Shown one piece after another: positions 27,191 to 36,743 of a stretch of DNA of 64,000 nt. How positions within the stretch are numbered: position 1 is the first letter of the stretch; the number at the start of each line of letters is the position of its first letter. The DNA is from an uncultured Oscillospiraceae bacterium (lineage in GTDB: Bacteria > Bacillota > Clostridia > Oscillospirales > Acutalibacteraceae). Made by a program: the position numbers and the translations under genes. Location of the stretch: contig URPR01000002.1 of assembly GCA_900549775.1 (NCBI GenBank), forward strand, positions 44,833-108,832, given 5' to 3'. The notes below the pieces were generated by a model. It made no database searches, was not told the origin of the DNA, and saw only the letters and a list, made by a program, of their open reading frames with translations.

Positions 27191-27219
27191 TTGACAATAG
27201 ATGAAAATCAGTGTAATAT
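27191..27219 (+). promoter_or_regulatory. Sigma-A-type promoter of the surface-protein gene
   Basis: TTGACA (27191-27196), 17-base spacer, TAATAT (27214-27219). The leader to the ATG at 27297 is about 70 bases and has AAAGGAGAGG before the start. Confidence 0.75.
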
Positions 27220-27296
27220 ATAATCATAAGGACAAAAAGCATAATTTATTTATAATTATGCAATGTAAATTATTTAAAAATAAAGGAGAGGATTTT

Positions 27297-29057
27297 ATGC
27301 TAAAGAGCATAAGAAAATTTTTTAGTATGATTTTACCGATTTGTATGCTTGTCACTACAGCACCATGCATAATTTCCACTGCAGAGGGGAAAACTGTTGA
27401 TTTTTACATTATGGGTAGCATTAGAGCTGAAGTTGAAGGAGAACATGTCGACTTTTTTTATGATGAACTTTCAATAACTTCTTTACAAACTGGGGAAGGC
27501 AATAATAGCCCTATAGCTACTCTGTTACCTGTTAACAACAATGTAACTTTTTCCGAAAGTGCTGGTGAGTCGCCTGTGGCTTTTACTGCAACAAGTTCTG
27601 ATATTACTAATTTTACTTTAAAACTAAAAGTTACAGATGATGCTAAGAAGCAAGGTTGGATGGGAGATATTCTTTCAGAGAGCAAGTTGTCAAATTCTTA
27701 CGGTCAGACGACAAGCTATGATGTTACGAATGATGATGTAAGAGATGGATTGAATATATCGTTAAAAAAAGGAAAATACATTGAGATTGAAAAACCATCG
27801 GGAGACTTTGATGAAAAGGAGGTTAATGGTGCGATAAGCATAAATTATGAAAATGAAGATTTACATTTTACAAAAGAAAATGGCTATACTCTAGCTGTTC
27901 CAGGGGAAGATGCAGCAGGTGATGAGCCAGGTAGCGGAGTAAATGTAACTGTTGAAGTTGGAGCACCTTTCACTTGTGTTGGAAGCAATTACGAAAAAAC
28001 TGGTGAAATAAGTGTAAGCAGCCCTAATACCGATTCTTATCTTTTAAATGGCACAGGGACATGTAAACTGCGTTTTAAAGATAATCGTAAAGGAGTTTGG
28101 CTAGCAGGAAATGATGGTAGCAAATGTGGGCACGTAGAGGTTTTAACTTATGCAAATAAAAAAGGCTGGGAAAACAACGAGGTAAAAGAAAAGAACGAGG
28201 TAAAAGCAGAAGGATATTATTATGTTGATACAGATTCAGATGCAGGTAAAAGTGAAATAGTACACGTTAAGTTTGTGCCTAATGATGGATATATGACTAA
28301 CGATAGTGATGTGACGTTGGGCGATGATGCATTTGTCAAACTTGGTGATGGTGAAAAAAATGAAAATGAAGAGCATTACTTAACTTATAATAGCAAATAT
28401 GCAAAAAAGATAGAGAATTTTGGAAAGTATTTTGATGAAAAAATACCTGAAGGAGAGGCAGGTTCTGATACTAATTTAGAAACAGTTGAAGTTGGAAAAA
28501 CAGAAAATGGAATTATATACGATGCGAAATTTGATAATGCTACAAGTGGCGACAAAGTGACGATGGACAAATGGGTAAAATATACCATAGGAGAAAATTA
28601 TTCAACACAAGAATTCGGTACATATGAAGTAACTGTTTCTAAAAAATTTGATAAGACAAGTGAAAGTTTTCCAGTTAATGAGACTGAAGAATTTGTAACA
28701 ATTACTTTAACTTTGAATTCGGAGGCTAAAGAAAAGCTAAAAAAATTAATGAATGAAGGAGGAACAATTAAAGTTGCACGTAATCATAATGGGGAAATAA
28801 CATTTTTACCGGATAAAGATGTAGAGGTCGATTTAGAAAAAGGTACGATAACGTTTAGAGCTAAGAAGTTCTCTACTTATGGATTTTACGTTGTATCTAA
28901 AAAGGCCGAAAATGATGTTATAGCAAATAATGTTGTTGCTGCTAACAATTTAAAAACCGGCGAAGATGCATCGTATCTTACTTTTTTGGGAGTACTGCTA
29001 GTTACAGGCGGCTGGTTATTTATATTGAGCAAGAAGAAAAATAAAATATTAAAGTAA
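27297..29057 (+). CDS. Surface protein with sortase-like C-terminal signal
   Basis: A 586-aa exported protein. A signal peptide spans residues 1 to about 30 (LKSIRKFFSMILPICMLVTT). The body is acidic, beta-rich and lacks recognised domains. The C-terminus has the order motif-hydrophobic stretch-basic tail typical of wall-anchored proteins: NLKTGED, then LTFLGVLLVTGGWLFIL, then SKKKNK. The motif NLKTG departs from LPxTG; related bacteria use NPKTG. ATG 27297 was chosen for its AAAGGAGAGG site; an upstream ATG at 27201 lies within the promoter. No sortase gene is in the window. Function unknown. Confidence 0.85.
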   Translation: MLKSIRKFFSMILPICMLVTTAPCIISTAEGKTVDFYIMGSIRAEVEGEHVDFFYDELSITSLQTGEGNNSPIATLLPVNNNVTFSESAGESPVAFTATSSDITNFTLKLKVTDDAKKQGWMGDILSESKLSNSYGQTTSYDVTNDDVRDGLNISLKKGKYIEIEKPSGDFDEKEVNGAISINYENEDLHFTKENGYTLAVPGEDAAGDEPGSGVNVTVEVGAPFTCVGSNYEKTGEISVSSPNTDSYLLNGTGTCKLRFKDNRKGVWLAGNDGSKCGHVEVLTYANKKGWENNEVKEKNEVKAEGYYYVDTDSDAGKSEIVHVKFVPNDGYMTNDSDVTLGDDAFVKLGDGEKNENEEHYLTYNSKYAKKIENFGKYFDEKIPEGEAGSDTNLETVEVGKTENGIIYDAKFDNATSGDKVTMDKWVKYTIGENYSTQEFGTYEVTVSKKFDKTSESFPVNETEEFVTITLTLNSEAKEKLKKLMNEGGTIKVARNHNGEITFLPDKDVEVDLEKGTITFRAKKFSTYGFYVVSKKAENDVIANNVVAANNLKTGEDASYLTFLGVLLVTGGWLFILSKKKNKILK

Positions 29058-29072
29058 TATTTCGATAAAAGA

Positions 29073-29108
29073 AACCCCCTTTAGGTGCACATGCATCTGA
29101 AGGGGGTT
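29073..29108. terminator. Bidirectional terminator between the surface gene and rpoD
   Basis: AACCCCCTT (29073-29081) pairs with AAGGGGGTT (29100-29108); inside, AGGTGCA pairs with TGCATCT. A long hairpin between two convergent genes. Confidence 0.85.
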
Positions 29109-29125
29109 ACATTATTAATTAGAGG

Positions 29126-30235
29126 TTAATCTAAAAAGTCCTTGAGTTTTTTACTGCGGCTGGGGTGACGTAATTTTCTGAGAGCTTTTGCCTCTATCTG
29201 GCGAATACGTTCTCTTGTTACATTAAATTCTCTGCCAACTTCTTCTAAAGTTCTAGCACGACCATCCTCTAAGCCGAACCTTAATCGCAAAACCTTTTCT
29301 TCTCTTGGTGTTAATGTGTACAGTACGTTAGAGAGCTGTTCTCTTAACAAAGTGTGAGACGCTGCATCAGCAGGTGCTAAAGCGTCTTCATCGGGAATGA
29401 AATCTCCACGGTGACTATCATCCTCTTCACCTACAGGATCTTCAAGAGAAACGGGCTCTTTGGAAATTCTCATGATTTCGCGTATTTTTTCTTCCGGCAT
29501 TTTTAATTCAGCAGCGATTTCTTCGGGTGTAGCTTCATGGCCGTTTTTGTGGAGCAACTGATTTGATACTTTTTTTACACGATTTATAGTTTCAACCATG
29601 TGTACAGGAATGCGTATTGTTCTTGCTTGGTCAGAGATCGCGCGAGTAATGGCCTGCCGAATCCACCAAGTGGCGTAAGTAGAAAACTTAAACCCTTTAG
29701 TGTAATCAAATTTTTCTACAGCCTTTATGAGCCCTAAGTTTCCCTCTTGAATAAGATCTAAAAGGTGCATACCTCTGCCCAAGTACCGTTTAGCTATACT
29801 TACAACCAAGCGAAGGTTGGCTTCAGAGAGTTTTCTTTTAGCGTTTTCGTCACCTTGTCTTATCTTTTCTGCTAATTTCAGCTCTTCCTCCATAGACAAA
29901 AGTGGCACTTTGCCTATTTCTTTCAGGTAAACTTTCACTGGATCATCAACAGGTACTATACCTTCAAACTCTGCTGAGTTTGTAGAACTTTCATGAGCTT
30001 CATTTTCAGAAGTGCCTTCATCCAAATCATCAATTTTTATATCGGAAAAGTCTTCTATTATTTCTACACCGGAAGACTCTAAACTGTCATATAATTGTTC
30101 TATTTGCTCTGGCTCAAAATCAGATTCGCCCATAGCATCTAATATTTCTTTTGTATTTATTTTTCCTTTAGCTTTTCCTTTATCCATCAGTTCTTGCATA
30201 ATAGTTTCTTTGCTTTTAGCTGGAGTATTTCCCAT
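29126..30235 (-). CDS. rpoD: RNA polymerase primary sigma factor (sigma-A)
   Basis: Primary sigma factor, 369 aa. Region 1.1-like N-terminus (about 8-60), acidic stretch, then region 1.2-2 ([70 protein letters not shown] condensed), region 3, and region 4 ending in the [20 protein letters not shown] helix-turn-helix. Lies 12 bases after dnaG, the standard dnaG-rpoD macromolecular synthesis operon. Terminated at 29073-29108. Confidence 0.98.
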   Translation of the reverse strand: MGNTPAKSKETIMQELMDKGKAKGKINTKEILDAMGESDFEPEQIEQLYDSLESSGVEIIEDFSDIKIDDLDEGTSENEAHESSTNSAEFEGIVPVDDPVKVYLKEIGKVPLLSMEEELKLAEKIRQGDENAKRKLSEANLRLVVSIAKRYLGRGMHLLDLIQEGNLGLIKAVEKFDYTKGFKFSTYATWWIRQAITRAISDQARTIRIPVHMVETINRVKKVSNQLLHKNGHEATPEEIAAELKMPEEKIREIMRISKEPVSLEDPVGEEDDSHRGDFIPDEDALAPADAASHTLLREQLSNVLYTLTPREEKVLRLRFGLEDGRARTLEEVGREFNVTRERIRQIEAKALRKLRHPSRSKKLKDFLD

Positions 30236-30247
30236 TTTTTATTCCTC

Positions 30248-32017
30248 CTATTTTTTTTGTTCCCTTAACTTGCCAATATATTCAAGGATATCTTTGTTTG
30301 AAGCAAGCTTTAATTTTTCATCCTTAAGTTTTTCATGTTCTTCAAGTATTACTTTTATATATTCGTTTGCAGAATTAATATTAGATTCTCTATGAGATTC
30401 AAGCGCTAAAAAGCCTGTGATTTTATAAAATTCATCTTTATCAAAAGTTTCTCTGAAACTTGAAATAGATAAATTTTTCTGATTTAAATTTTGGTCTAGA
30501 ATAAACTCGTACACACGTTTATTAAACTGTGTTGAAAATTTTTCAGGCGAAAGGGATTCTGAAATTGTATTTATGTATTCAGGGTGATTTATTAAAAAGG
30601 CTATGATGGCTTCTTCTGCGTTTGCAGAGCGAAGATTATCGTGCTTTTCTTTGTTTATTTGATCTCTTTGAGCTGACAATTTTTGTTCTATCTCTCTAAA
30701 CTGTTGCTTATTTTTACTTTTTGAGAATTGCCGAGCTTCCTTAATCACTTGTGACAGAATTGTAGATTTATCTACGCTGACCATTTCACTGAGTTTTATT
30801 GCATATATTTCTCTTTCTATACTGCTATTTACTTTTGAAAGAATTTTAATTGCTGATTTTAAATAAGCTATTTTTCCGTCCGTTGTTGCGATATCATTTT
30901 CTCTTGAAGCTTTTAAAAGCTGGTACTCTACATCGTTACATGCATTCTCGACAAGTCTTTTAAAGCGAGCATGTCCTTCATCGCCATAGGAGCGTATAAA
31001 TTCATCTGGATCCTTTCCATTTGGTATGTTTAAAACACGTATCAAGAGGTTTGTTTTCCTTAATATATCTATAGCCCTGGCTGAAGCCTTTTGCCCGGCT
31101 TCGTCTGAGTCGTAACATATGATAACTTCCTTTGTATATCGCGAGATTATCTGAGCTTGCTCTGAAGTTAAAGCAGTGCCTAAAGTTGCTACAGTGTTTT
31201 GAAATCCAGCCTTATGTAGAGCAATAACGTCCATATAGCCTTCCACCAAAATAATGTTGTTTTGGCAAAAGTTTTTTGCAACATTTAAAGCGAACAAATT
31301 TGAGCTTTTTTTAAAAACAGGAGTGTCAGATGTATTTAAATATTTAGGTTTTACGTCACTTAAAGCTCTGCCGCCAAATGCAATTACATTTCCCCTTAGA
31401 TCTATAATTGGAAACATCACTCGGTTAAAGAATCTAGAATACGGCTTTGAATAGTTACTGCTAAATGCTAAATTTGCTTGAGTTAACTCGAAATCTTTAA
31501 ATCCTTTTCCTTTTAAATAATCAATGAGAATATGCTTATTTTCGGGAGAGTACCCCAGTCCAAAATGCTTAATGATTTGAGGGGAGAGGCCTCTTTTTAA
31601 AAGGTAGTTTAAAGCTTTTTCGCCATCTTTTTTATATAGTTGATTATGAAAGAACAAAGCAGATTCCCTGTTTACCTCAAAAAGGCGCCTTCTTAATTTT
31701 GAAAGCTGTTCTTCTTTGCCATCAGACTCCGGTAAACTCATATTAGCTTTTTGAGCTAGAAACTTGATAGCTTCAACATAATCGAGATTTTCAATTTTCT
31801 CTATAAAAGTAATGACATCTCCACCAACGCCGCAACCAAAACAATAAAAGGATCCGTTTTCGGGGTACACGTTGAAGGAAGCAGTTTTCTCCGAGTGAAA
31901 AGGGCAGAGACCCACTAAGTTTCTTCCGCGTTTTTTTAAACTTACGTATGAAGACACAATGTCGGAAATATCGTTTTTGAACTTTAGCTCTTCTATGAAG
32001 CGTTCGGGAAATGCCAA
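30248..32017 (-). CDS. dnaG: DNA primase
   Basis: Makes RNA primers at the replication fork. Zinc-binding domain CPFHSEKTASF...FYCFGCG (about 39-64), TOPRIM domain (about 255-340: ILVEGYMDVIALHKAGFQN, ICYDSDEAGQKA), and a C-terminal DnaB-binding region. 589 aa. The start is TTG 32017, six bases after GAGGTG. Preceded by dgt and followed by rpoD on the same strand, so this is a yigZ-dgt-dnaG-rpoD unit. Confidence 0.98.
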   Translation of the reverse strand: MAFPERFIEELKFKNDISDIVSSYVSLKKRGRNLVGLCPFHSEKTASFNVYPENGSFYCFGCGVGGDVITFIEKIENLDYVEAIKFLAQKANMSLPESDGKEEQLSKLRRRLFEVNRESALFFHNQLYKKDGEKALNYLLKRGLSPQIIKHFGLGYSPENKHILIDYLKGKGFKDFELTQANLAFSSNYSKPYSRFFNRVMFPIIDLRGNVIAFGGRALSDVKPKYLNTSDTPVFKKSSNLFALNVAKNFCQNNIILVEGYMDVIALHKAGFQNTVATLGTALTSEQAQIISRYTKEVIICYDSDEAGQKASARAIDILRKTNLLIRVLNIPNGKDPDEFIRSYGDEGHARFKRLVENACNDVEYQLLKASRENDIATTDGKIAYLKSAIKILSKVNSSIEREIYAIKLSEMVSVDKSTILSQVIKEARQFSKSKNKQQFREIEQKLSAQRDQINKEKHDNLRSANAEEAIIAFLINHPEYINTISESLSPEKFSTQFNKRVYEFILDQNLNQKNLSISSFRETFDKDEFYKITGFLALESHRESNINSANEYIKVILEEHEKLKDEKLKLASNKDILEYIGKLREQKK

Positions 32018-32050
32018 AAAATCACCTCGATGCTTTAAAATAAAAAGTAG

Positions 32051-33049
32051 TTATAATTTCCAAGGTTTTGGGATAAATAAATTCTTAAAAAGTTCAACTG
32101 CAAATTGGTCTGTCATGCCGGCGATATAATCACAAACGGCACGTTCTTCGCCGTCTTCAATGGCGATTTTCTTTATATCGTCGGGCCAGATTTTTGAATT
32201 TCTTAGAAGATATTTATAAAGAAGAGTTATAAGTTCAGGAACCTTGACAGCCTCAACCTTCGCTTCAGAATCTAAATAGACGTTTTCATACATAAACTCG
32301 TGTAGCCTGTTGAATGCGTACGTAACATCTTCCGACATCTTAATGTCACCGCACTGACTATTTTCTATTAACGAGTGCATAAAGGTATCGATTCTAAATT
32401 TGCTTTTCGTACCCAAGATTTTCATCGCGTCTTGAGGTAGCTGAGAAAAAGTCAATATTTTTGCGCGAATAGCGTCATCTATGTCGTGGTTTATGTAAGC
32501 TATCCTGTCGGCGAATCTAACAACTTTGCCTTCTAAAGTATCAGGCCACTTGCCCTTTGTATGGTTTAAAATGCCATCTATAACTTCATATGTAAGATTT
32601 AGCCCTCGTCCGTCTTTTTCGAGTTTTTTGACAACTCTCACACTTTGCTCAAAATGATGAAACCCACCAGGCACGATGCAGTTAAGTGCACTTTCACCAG
32701 AATGTCCGAATGGAGTATGTCCGAGATCATGTCCAAGGGCAATAGCTTCGGTTAAGTCTTCATTTAGCGACAGTGCCCTTGCGATGTTTCTAGCTATTTG
32801 CGATACCTCGAGCGTATGAGTGAGCCTAGTGCGGTAGTGGTCTTTTTCTGGAGAAATAAAAACTTGTGTTTTGTGTTTTAGTCGGCGGAAAGCTTTGCTG
32901 TGTATTATTCTGTCCCGATCGACTTGAAACGCAGTTCGTAAACTACACAGCTCATCTGGTTTTTCTCTTCCTTTGCTATTTTTGGCTAAAGTCCCGAAAG
33001 GTGATAAGATTTTTTCTTCAAGATTTTCAGTTTTTTCTCTTATGTTCAA
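32051..33049 (-). CDS. dgt: Deoxyguanosinetriphosphate triphosphohydrolase-like HD protein
   Basis: HD-superfamily dNTP triphosphohydrolase of the Dgt-like type that cleaves dNTPs to nucleoside and triphosphate. The N-terminal RTAFQVDRDRIIHSKAFRRLKHKTQVF block is typical; metal ligands lie in RLTHTLEVSQIAR, ALGHDLGHTPFGHSGE and ADRIAYINHDIDDA. I start at TTG 33049, seven bases after AAGGTGG; the TTG at 33067 lies before that site. In clostridia this gene commonly precedes dnaG-rpoD, as here. Confidence 0.93.
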   Translation of the reverse strand: MNIREKTENLEEKILSPFGTLAKNSKGREKPDELCSLRTAFQVDRDRIIHSKAFRRLKHKTQVFISPEKDHYRTRLTHTLEVSQIARNIARALSLNEDLTEAIALGHDLGHTPFGHSGESALNCIVPGGFHHFEQSVRVVKKLEKDGRGLNLTYEVIDGILNHTKGKWPDTLEGKVVRFADRIAYINHDIDDAIRAKILTFSQLPQDAMKILGTKSKFRIDTFMHSLIENSQCGDIKMSEDVTYAFNRLHEFMYENVYLDSEAKVEAVKVPELITLLYKYLLRNSKIWPDDIKKIAIEDGEERAVCDYIAGMTDQFAVELFKNLFIPKPWKL

Positions 33050-33070
33050 AAAATTACCACCTTTCAAAGT

Positions 33071-33688
33071 TTAATATAAAAATTTTTCTTCTATGAATTT
33101 TAAATTTGAATGACCGCATGTGACTTCAAGCAATTTTTTTTTAAGTAAATCTGCATCTTGAGAAGGAACATGAAAGTTTACTTTTACATTTTCTAAAAAA
33201 ACAGTACCGTCAATTTTAGCGTGGCTTGTACAAATAATATTTTTTATTTTATTGAGCTGATCGTAATTGCAAAAAAGTTCAAAGCAAGAGCATAGTTTAT
33301 AATTTACAGTTTTTGCATTTTGAATGGCTAAGCTAGCGCATTGAGAGTAGGCTCTGGTAAGCCCACCAGTACCGAGCAAGATGCCGCCGAAATATCTTGT
33401 TACAATTATCATTACGTCGAATAGGTTATTTTTTTTTATAACCTCTAAAATGGGAATACCGGCTGTGCCGTGTGGTTCTCCGTCATCTGAAGCTTTGGAT
33501 TTGAAATTGGTTTTTAAAGCATATGCATATACATTATGTCTTGCGTCCCAGTACCTTTCACGAATATTTCTCAAATATTCATTAGCTTGACTTTCTCTTG
33601 TAACGGGCTTTATGTGGCCGATAAATTTTGATTTTTTTTCAGTAATCTCTGCAGTGCTTTCTTCTAAAATGGATAAATACTGATCCAT
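33071..33688 (-). CDS. yigZ: YigZ/IMPACT-family protein
   Basis: 205 aa with the UPF0029/IMPACT N-terminal domain: EKKSKFIGHIKPV, DARHNVYAYAL, SDDGEPHGTAGIPIL, VTRYFGGILLGTGGLTRAYS are all family hallmarks, followed by the DUF1949 C-terminal domain. The biochemical role in bacteria is uncertain; eukaryotic IMPACT regulates translation. Ends 22 bases before dgt, probably one transcript. Ribosome site weak (AAGGTTG). Confidence 0.95.
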   Translation of the reverse strand: MDQYLSILEESTAEITEKKSKFIGHIKPVTRESQANEYLRNIRERYWDARHNVYAYALKTNFKSKASDDGEPHGTAGIPILEVIKKNNLFDVMIIVTRYFGGILLGTGGLTRAYSQCASLAIQNAKTVNYKLCSCFELFCNYDQLNKIKNIICTSHAKIDGTVFLENVKVNFHVPSQDADLLKKKLLEVTCGHSNLKFIEEKFLY

Positions 33689-33739
33689 AATTACATCAAC
33701 CTTAAAGATTAGTTAAAATTTTTTAAATAACCAAACTTA

Positions 33740-33769
33740 GGCGGCACACACTACATCGCGCGCACCGCC
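33740..33769 (-). terminator. GC-rich hairpin after rpmE
   Basis: Reverse-strand GGCGGTGCGCGC pairs with GTGTGTGCCGCC over 12 positions (four as G-U) around a six-base loop. No strong T-run follows. It lies just beyond the rpmE stop and is probably its terminator. Confidence 0.55.
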
Positions 33770-33786
33770 GTATAAACTTAAAAACA

Positions 33787-33993
33787 TTAATTTGCAGCAT
33801 TTGCATAACGCTTCTTAAAGCGATCTACTCGTCCACCAGCATCAACTAATTTTTGTTTACCGGTAAAGAAAGGATGACATTTTGAGCATATGTCGACCTT
33901 AAGGTTTTCTTTTGTAGAACCTGTATTGATTACGTTGCCACAAGCGCAAGAAATGGTAGTTTGATTATATTGTGGATGCAAATTCTCTTTCAT
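33787..33993 (-). CDS. rpmE: Ribosomal protein bL31, zinc-binding form
   Basis: 68 aa, large-subunit protein bL31. The zinc ligands are present (CACGN near residue 16 and [14 protein letters not shown] near 36), so this is the C+ form rather than the zinc-independent paralogue. The end [10 protein letters not shown] is typical. Good ribosome site (GAGAGGTG). It stands alone between hairpin 33740-33769 and the next leftward gene. Confidence 0.97.
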   Translation of the reverse strand: MKENLHPQYNQTTISCACGNVINTGSTKENLKVDICSKCHPFFTGKQKLVDAGGRVDRFKKRYANAAN

Positions 33994-34090
33994 TATGATT
34001 TCACCTCTCTAACTTTGAACATAACTAATATATATTTTAGCATATTTTTTTTATAAGTGCAAGGCGGCAAATAAAAATAACTTTGTATAA

Positions 34091-34774
34091 CTAATTTTTA
34101 AAATGTGCACCGCGATATCGTTCTTTAGACTTATTTTTTTTGCTTTCAGATTTGTTGACTTTTTTCTTTGAAAGAAGATATATGAAAATTGCCATACCGG
34201 ATATACAAGCGCATATAAACACTATACCTAATATTTTTACAAATTCTAAATCGTCAAACATTCCGGAATTAGAGTTTTCTTTTTGAATAGATTCGAAATT
34301 GTCACTGGAATTGTTGCTTTTTTCATCAATAACTAATTTTAAATTGTTTTTTTCGTTGTAGCTGCTTTGGCTATCAGTTTTTTCTTTTGAAGAATCTTTA
34401 TTGCTATTGTTTTCTTTAGATTCTTTTTCATTTTTGGCACTTTCTTTGATGGGAAGCGAGGGTTCAGAACTACTTTTCGTTTTTTGAGCCTTTGTACTCT
34501 CTTTATTTTGAGGAACCTTGCTAGATTTAGTAGGCTTGCTTTGACTAGGCACTGTGGTGGCGGAAGTTGCTTTTACAGTCTGATTTTTATCAGGCTGTTT
34601 TTTTTGCTCATTTTTGGGCTTATTTAAGTTTTTGTCGGTGCTTTGTGTGACGCTTTTAACGCTTTTTGACTCTGGTGCTTTACTTTTAGTAGCGGCAAAT
34701 GCAAAGTGAGTTGGCAAAAACGCAAATGTTACGAAGCTTGAAAGTAATATTAGAATTTTAAAATTTTTTTTCAT
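34091..34774 (-). CDS. Secreted low-complexity, membrane-anchored protein
   Basis: 227 aa. Signal peptide (MKKNFKILILLSSFVTFAFL, cleavage likely after AFA), a long Lys/Ser/Thr/Asn/Glu-rich linker (about 28-165), one membrane segment (about 183-203: ILGIVFICACISGMAIFIYL) and a basic cytoplasmic tail. No enzyme domain. This is the plan of a surface stalk with unknown function. It is divergent from the phage-like block starting at 34954. Confidence 0.7.
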   Translation of the reverse strand: MKKNFKILILLSSFVTFAFLPTHFAFAATKSKAPESKSVKSVTQSTDKNLNKPKNEQKKQPDKNQTVKATSATTVPSQSKPTKSSKVPQNKESTKAQKTKSSSEPSLPIKESAKNEKESKENNSNKDSSKEKTDSQSSYNEKNNLKLVIDEKSNNSSDNFESIQKENSNSGMFDDLEFVKILGIVFICACISGMAIFIYLLSKKKVNKSESKKNKSKERYRGAHFKN

Positions 34775-34953
34775 TTAATGGTCCCCCGTGATTAAATTTT
34801 CAATGTTTTTATAATACCATATTATTTCAAAAAAAGCCAATTTAAAAAGGAAAAAATGTATTTATAAAAAAATAAAAACAAAAGTTTCATGCGTTAAAGC
34901 AAAAATTCTAGTTTTTTTATCTTATGTTGAAATTGAAAAATGGGAGGTAGTAA

Positions 34954-35445
34954 ATGAAAAGTGATCTAAAAAAATTGACAGCAAAAGAAAAACAGTTTTG
35001 TTTTTTCTATGTGAACACAGGAAATATAGAAGAATCAGCTTTAAAAGCTGGATATGGAGAAAAATCTAAAAAATATGGCAGCAAACTTATTTGCAGAAAA
35101 GAAATAAACCAGGAAATAGAAAATTTGTATGAACAGAAGAAAAAAAATCTTTTGTATATGGCTTGCAGCGGTTATGAACGGCTGGCATTTGGGAGCATAG
35201 TGGACGCAATTAAATTAGTCTATTCTGAAAATTTTAACTTAAACGAAATAAATGAACTGGATTTATTTAATATATCGGAAATAAAAAAACTTAAAGATGG
35301 TGCAATGGAAATAAAATTTTTCGATCGGATAAAGGCTTTAGAAAAATTACAACAAATGAATTTTTCTTCTCAAAAACAAGCTTTAACTTTTTACGATGCT
35401 ATAGAAAAAGGCACAACTGTATTTAATGGCTCCTGCGAAGAATGA
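34954..35445 (+). CDS. Phage terminase small subunit
   Basis: The N-terminus LTAKEKQFCFFYVNTGNIEESALKAGY is the terminase_2 helix-turn-helix domain that recognises packaging DNA; GYGEKSKKYGSKLI and a helical C-terminal region follow. 163 aa is typical. GGGAGG precedes the ATG. It opens a run of 16 rightward genes with almost no gaps and lies directly before the large subunit, the standard phage order. Confidence 0.9.
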   Translation: MKSDLKKLTAKEKQFCFFYVNTGNIEESALKAGYGEKSKKYGSKLICRKEINQEIENLYEQKKKNLLYMACSGYERLAFGSIVDAIKLVYSENFNLNEINELDLFNISEIKKLKDGAMEIKFFDRIKALEKLQQMNFSSQKQALTFYDAIEKGTTVFNGSCEE

Positions 35446-35458
35446 AAGGAAGAATTTC

Positions 35459-36715
35459 TTGGAAGTAAAAGAATTTTCAAAGAAACAAATTAAAGCTTTA
35501 ACGTGGTGGCACGACAAAAGTCCATATAAAACCTGCGACGCTATAATTTGTGACGGTGCAATACGCAGTGGAAAAACCCTTTGCATGGGCATTTCTTTTA
35601 TATCTTGGGCTTTTTATAAGTTTGATAATGCAAGCTTTGCAATATGTGGTAAAACTATACGCTCTGTAAAGCGTAATTTTATAGATCCGATAGTACCACT
35701 CTTGGGCAATTTAGGGTTTGAATGCAAGTTAAAATTATCTGAAAATGTCTTAGAAATATCGAGCTGCTCTAAAAGAAACAGATTCTACTTATTCGGCGGT
35801 AAAGATGAATCTTCAGCAGCTTTGATACAGGGCATGACGTTATCCGGAGTGTTGTTCGATGAAGTAGCATTAATGCCAAAATCCTTTGTGGAACAGGCAC
35901 TTGCACGCTGTTCAAGGGAAAATTCTAAGTTCTGGTTTAACTGTAACCCAGAGTACCCACAGCATTGGTTTTATCAGGAATGGATAATGCAAAACCAGAA
36001 AAAAAATGCTCTATACATTCATTTTACAATGAGTGACAACCCATCTATATCGGAGAAAATCAGGCGTAGATATGAAAATCTTTATAGCGGAACTTTTTAT
36101 GAAAGGTTTATAGAGGGCAAGTGGGTAGCGGCACATGGTGTTGTGTACCCTGAAATGTCAAATTCAGAGATGTTCTGTAAAAAGCCCGATTTGCAATTTG
36201 AGAAGTATTTTGTTTCTTGTGATTATGGTACAGTGAACCCAGCATCGTTTGGCTTGTGGGGAAAATATAATGATGAATTTTATAGGTTAAATGAATATTA
36301 TTACGATTCAAGAAAAGAGGGTCTCCAACGCACAGATGAAGAGCATTACAAAGCGCTTTGCAGTTTAGTTGGAGACTTAGAAATAGAAACAATTACGGTG
36401 GATCCTTCAGCGGCTAGCTTTATTACTTTAATAAAAAGGTATGGAAAATACAAAGTGGTGCCGGCAAAAAACAATGTGGTTGACGGTATACGACAAGTAT
36501 CTACGGCTTTAAAAAACAAAAAAATCCGTATTTGCCAAAATTGCAAAGATTCCATAAGGGAGTTTGGCCTGTATCGATGGGAAGACTCCGTCAGCAAGGA
36601 TGTTCCTGTGAAAGAAAATGACCATGCTATGGATGACATAAGGTATTTCGTAACTACCCTCATGGAGCGAGATGAAGATGATACTTTTTTTGTGCTTTCA
36701 GCCAACCGCACTTGA
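35459..36715 (+). CDS. Phage terminase large subunit
   Basis: DNA-packaging ATPase and nuclease. Walker A GAIRSGKT (near residue 34), Walker B GVLFDEVAL (near 135), and an RNase H-like nuclease with its acidic residues in SCDYGTVNP, ITVDPSA and NDHAMDDIRY. All motifs are intact, so the protein should be functional. I prefer TTG 35459, eight bases after AAAGGA; ATG 35426 would overlap the small subunit and has no clear site. The closest type is the PBSX/SPP1-like (terminase_3) group. Confidence 0.93.
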   Translation: MEVKEFSKKQIKALTWWHDKSPYKTCDAIICDGAIRSGKTLCMGISFISWAFYKFDNASFAICGKTIRSVKRNFIDPIVPLLGNLGFECKLKLSENVLEISSCSKRNRFYLFGGKDESSAALIQGMTLSGVLFDEVALMPKSFVEQALARCSRENSKFWFNCNPEYPQHWFYQEWIMQNQKKNALYIHFTMSDNPSISEKIRRRYENLYSGTFYERFIEGKWVAAHGVVYPEMSNSEMFCKKPDLQFEKYFVSCDYGTVNPASFGLWGKYNDEFYRLNEYYYDSRKEGLQRTDEEHYKALCSLVGDLEIETITVDPSAASFITLIKRYGKYKVVPAKNNVVDGIRQVSTALKNKKIRICQNCKDSIREFGLYRWEDSVSKDVPVKENDHAMDDIRYFVTTLMERDEDDTFFVLSANRT

Positions 36716-36743
36716 AAAATAACAAGATTATAAAGGAGTGATT

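Larger units (their letters stand above)
26854..27296. other. Intergenic stretch with promoters and a possible small RNA
   Basis: Between divergent sleB and the surface-protein gene. It holds a promoter at 27046-27074, a terminator at 27133-27164, and the promoter of the surface-protein gene at 27191-27219. No protein-coding frame between the first two is supported. Confidence 0.6.

Noticed and set aside
27201..27296. Longer start of the surface protein at ATG 27201
   Set aside because: This ATG lies between the -35 and -10 boxes; ATG 27297 has a strong ribosome site and begins a proper signal peptide.
34775..34953. Phage attachment site or clear phage promoter before the small terminase
   Set aside because: No tRNA, integrase, direct repeat or consensus promoter could be supported in this AT-rich gap.
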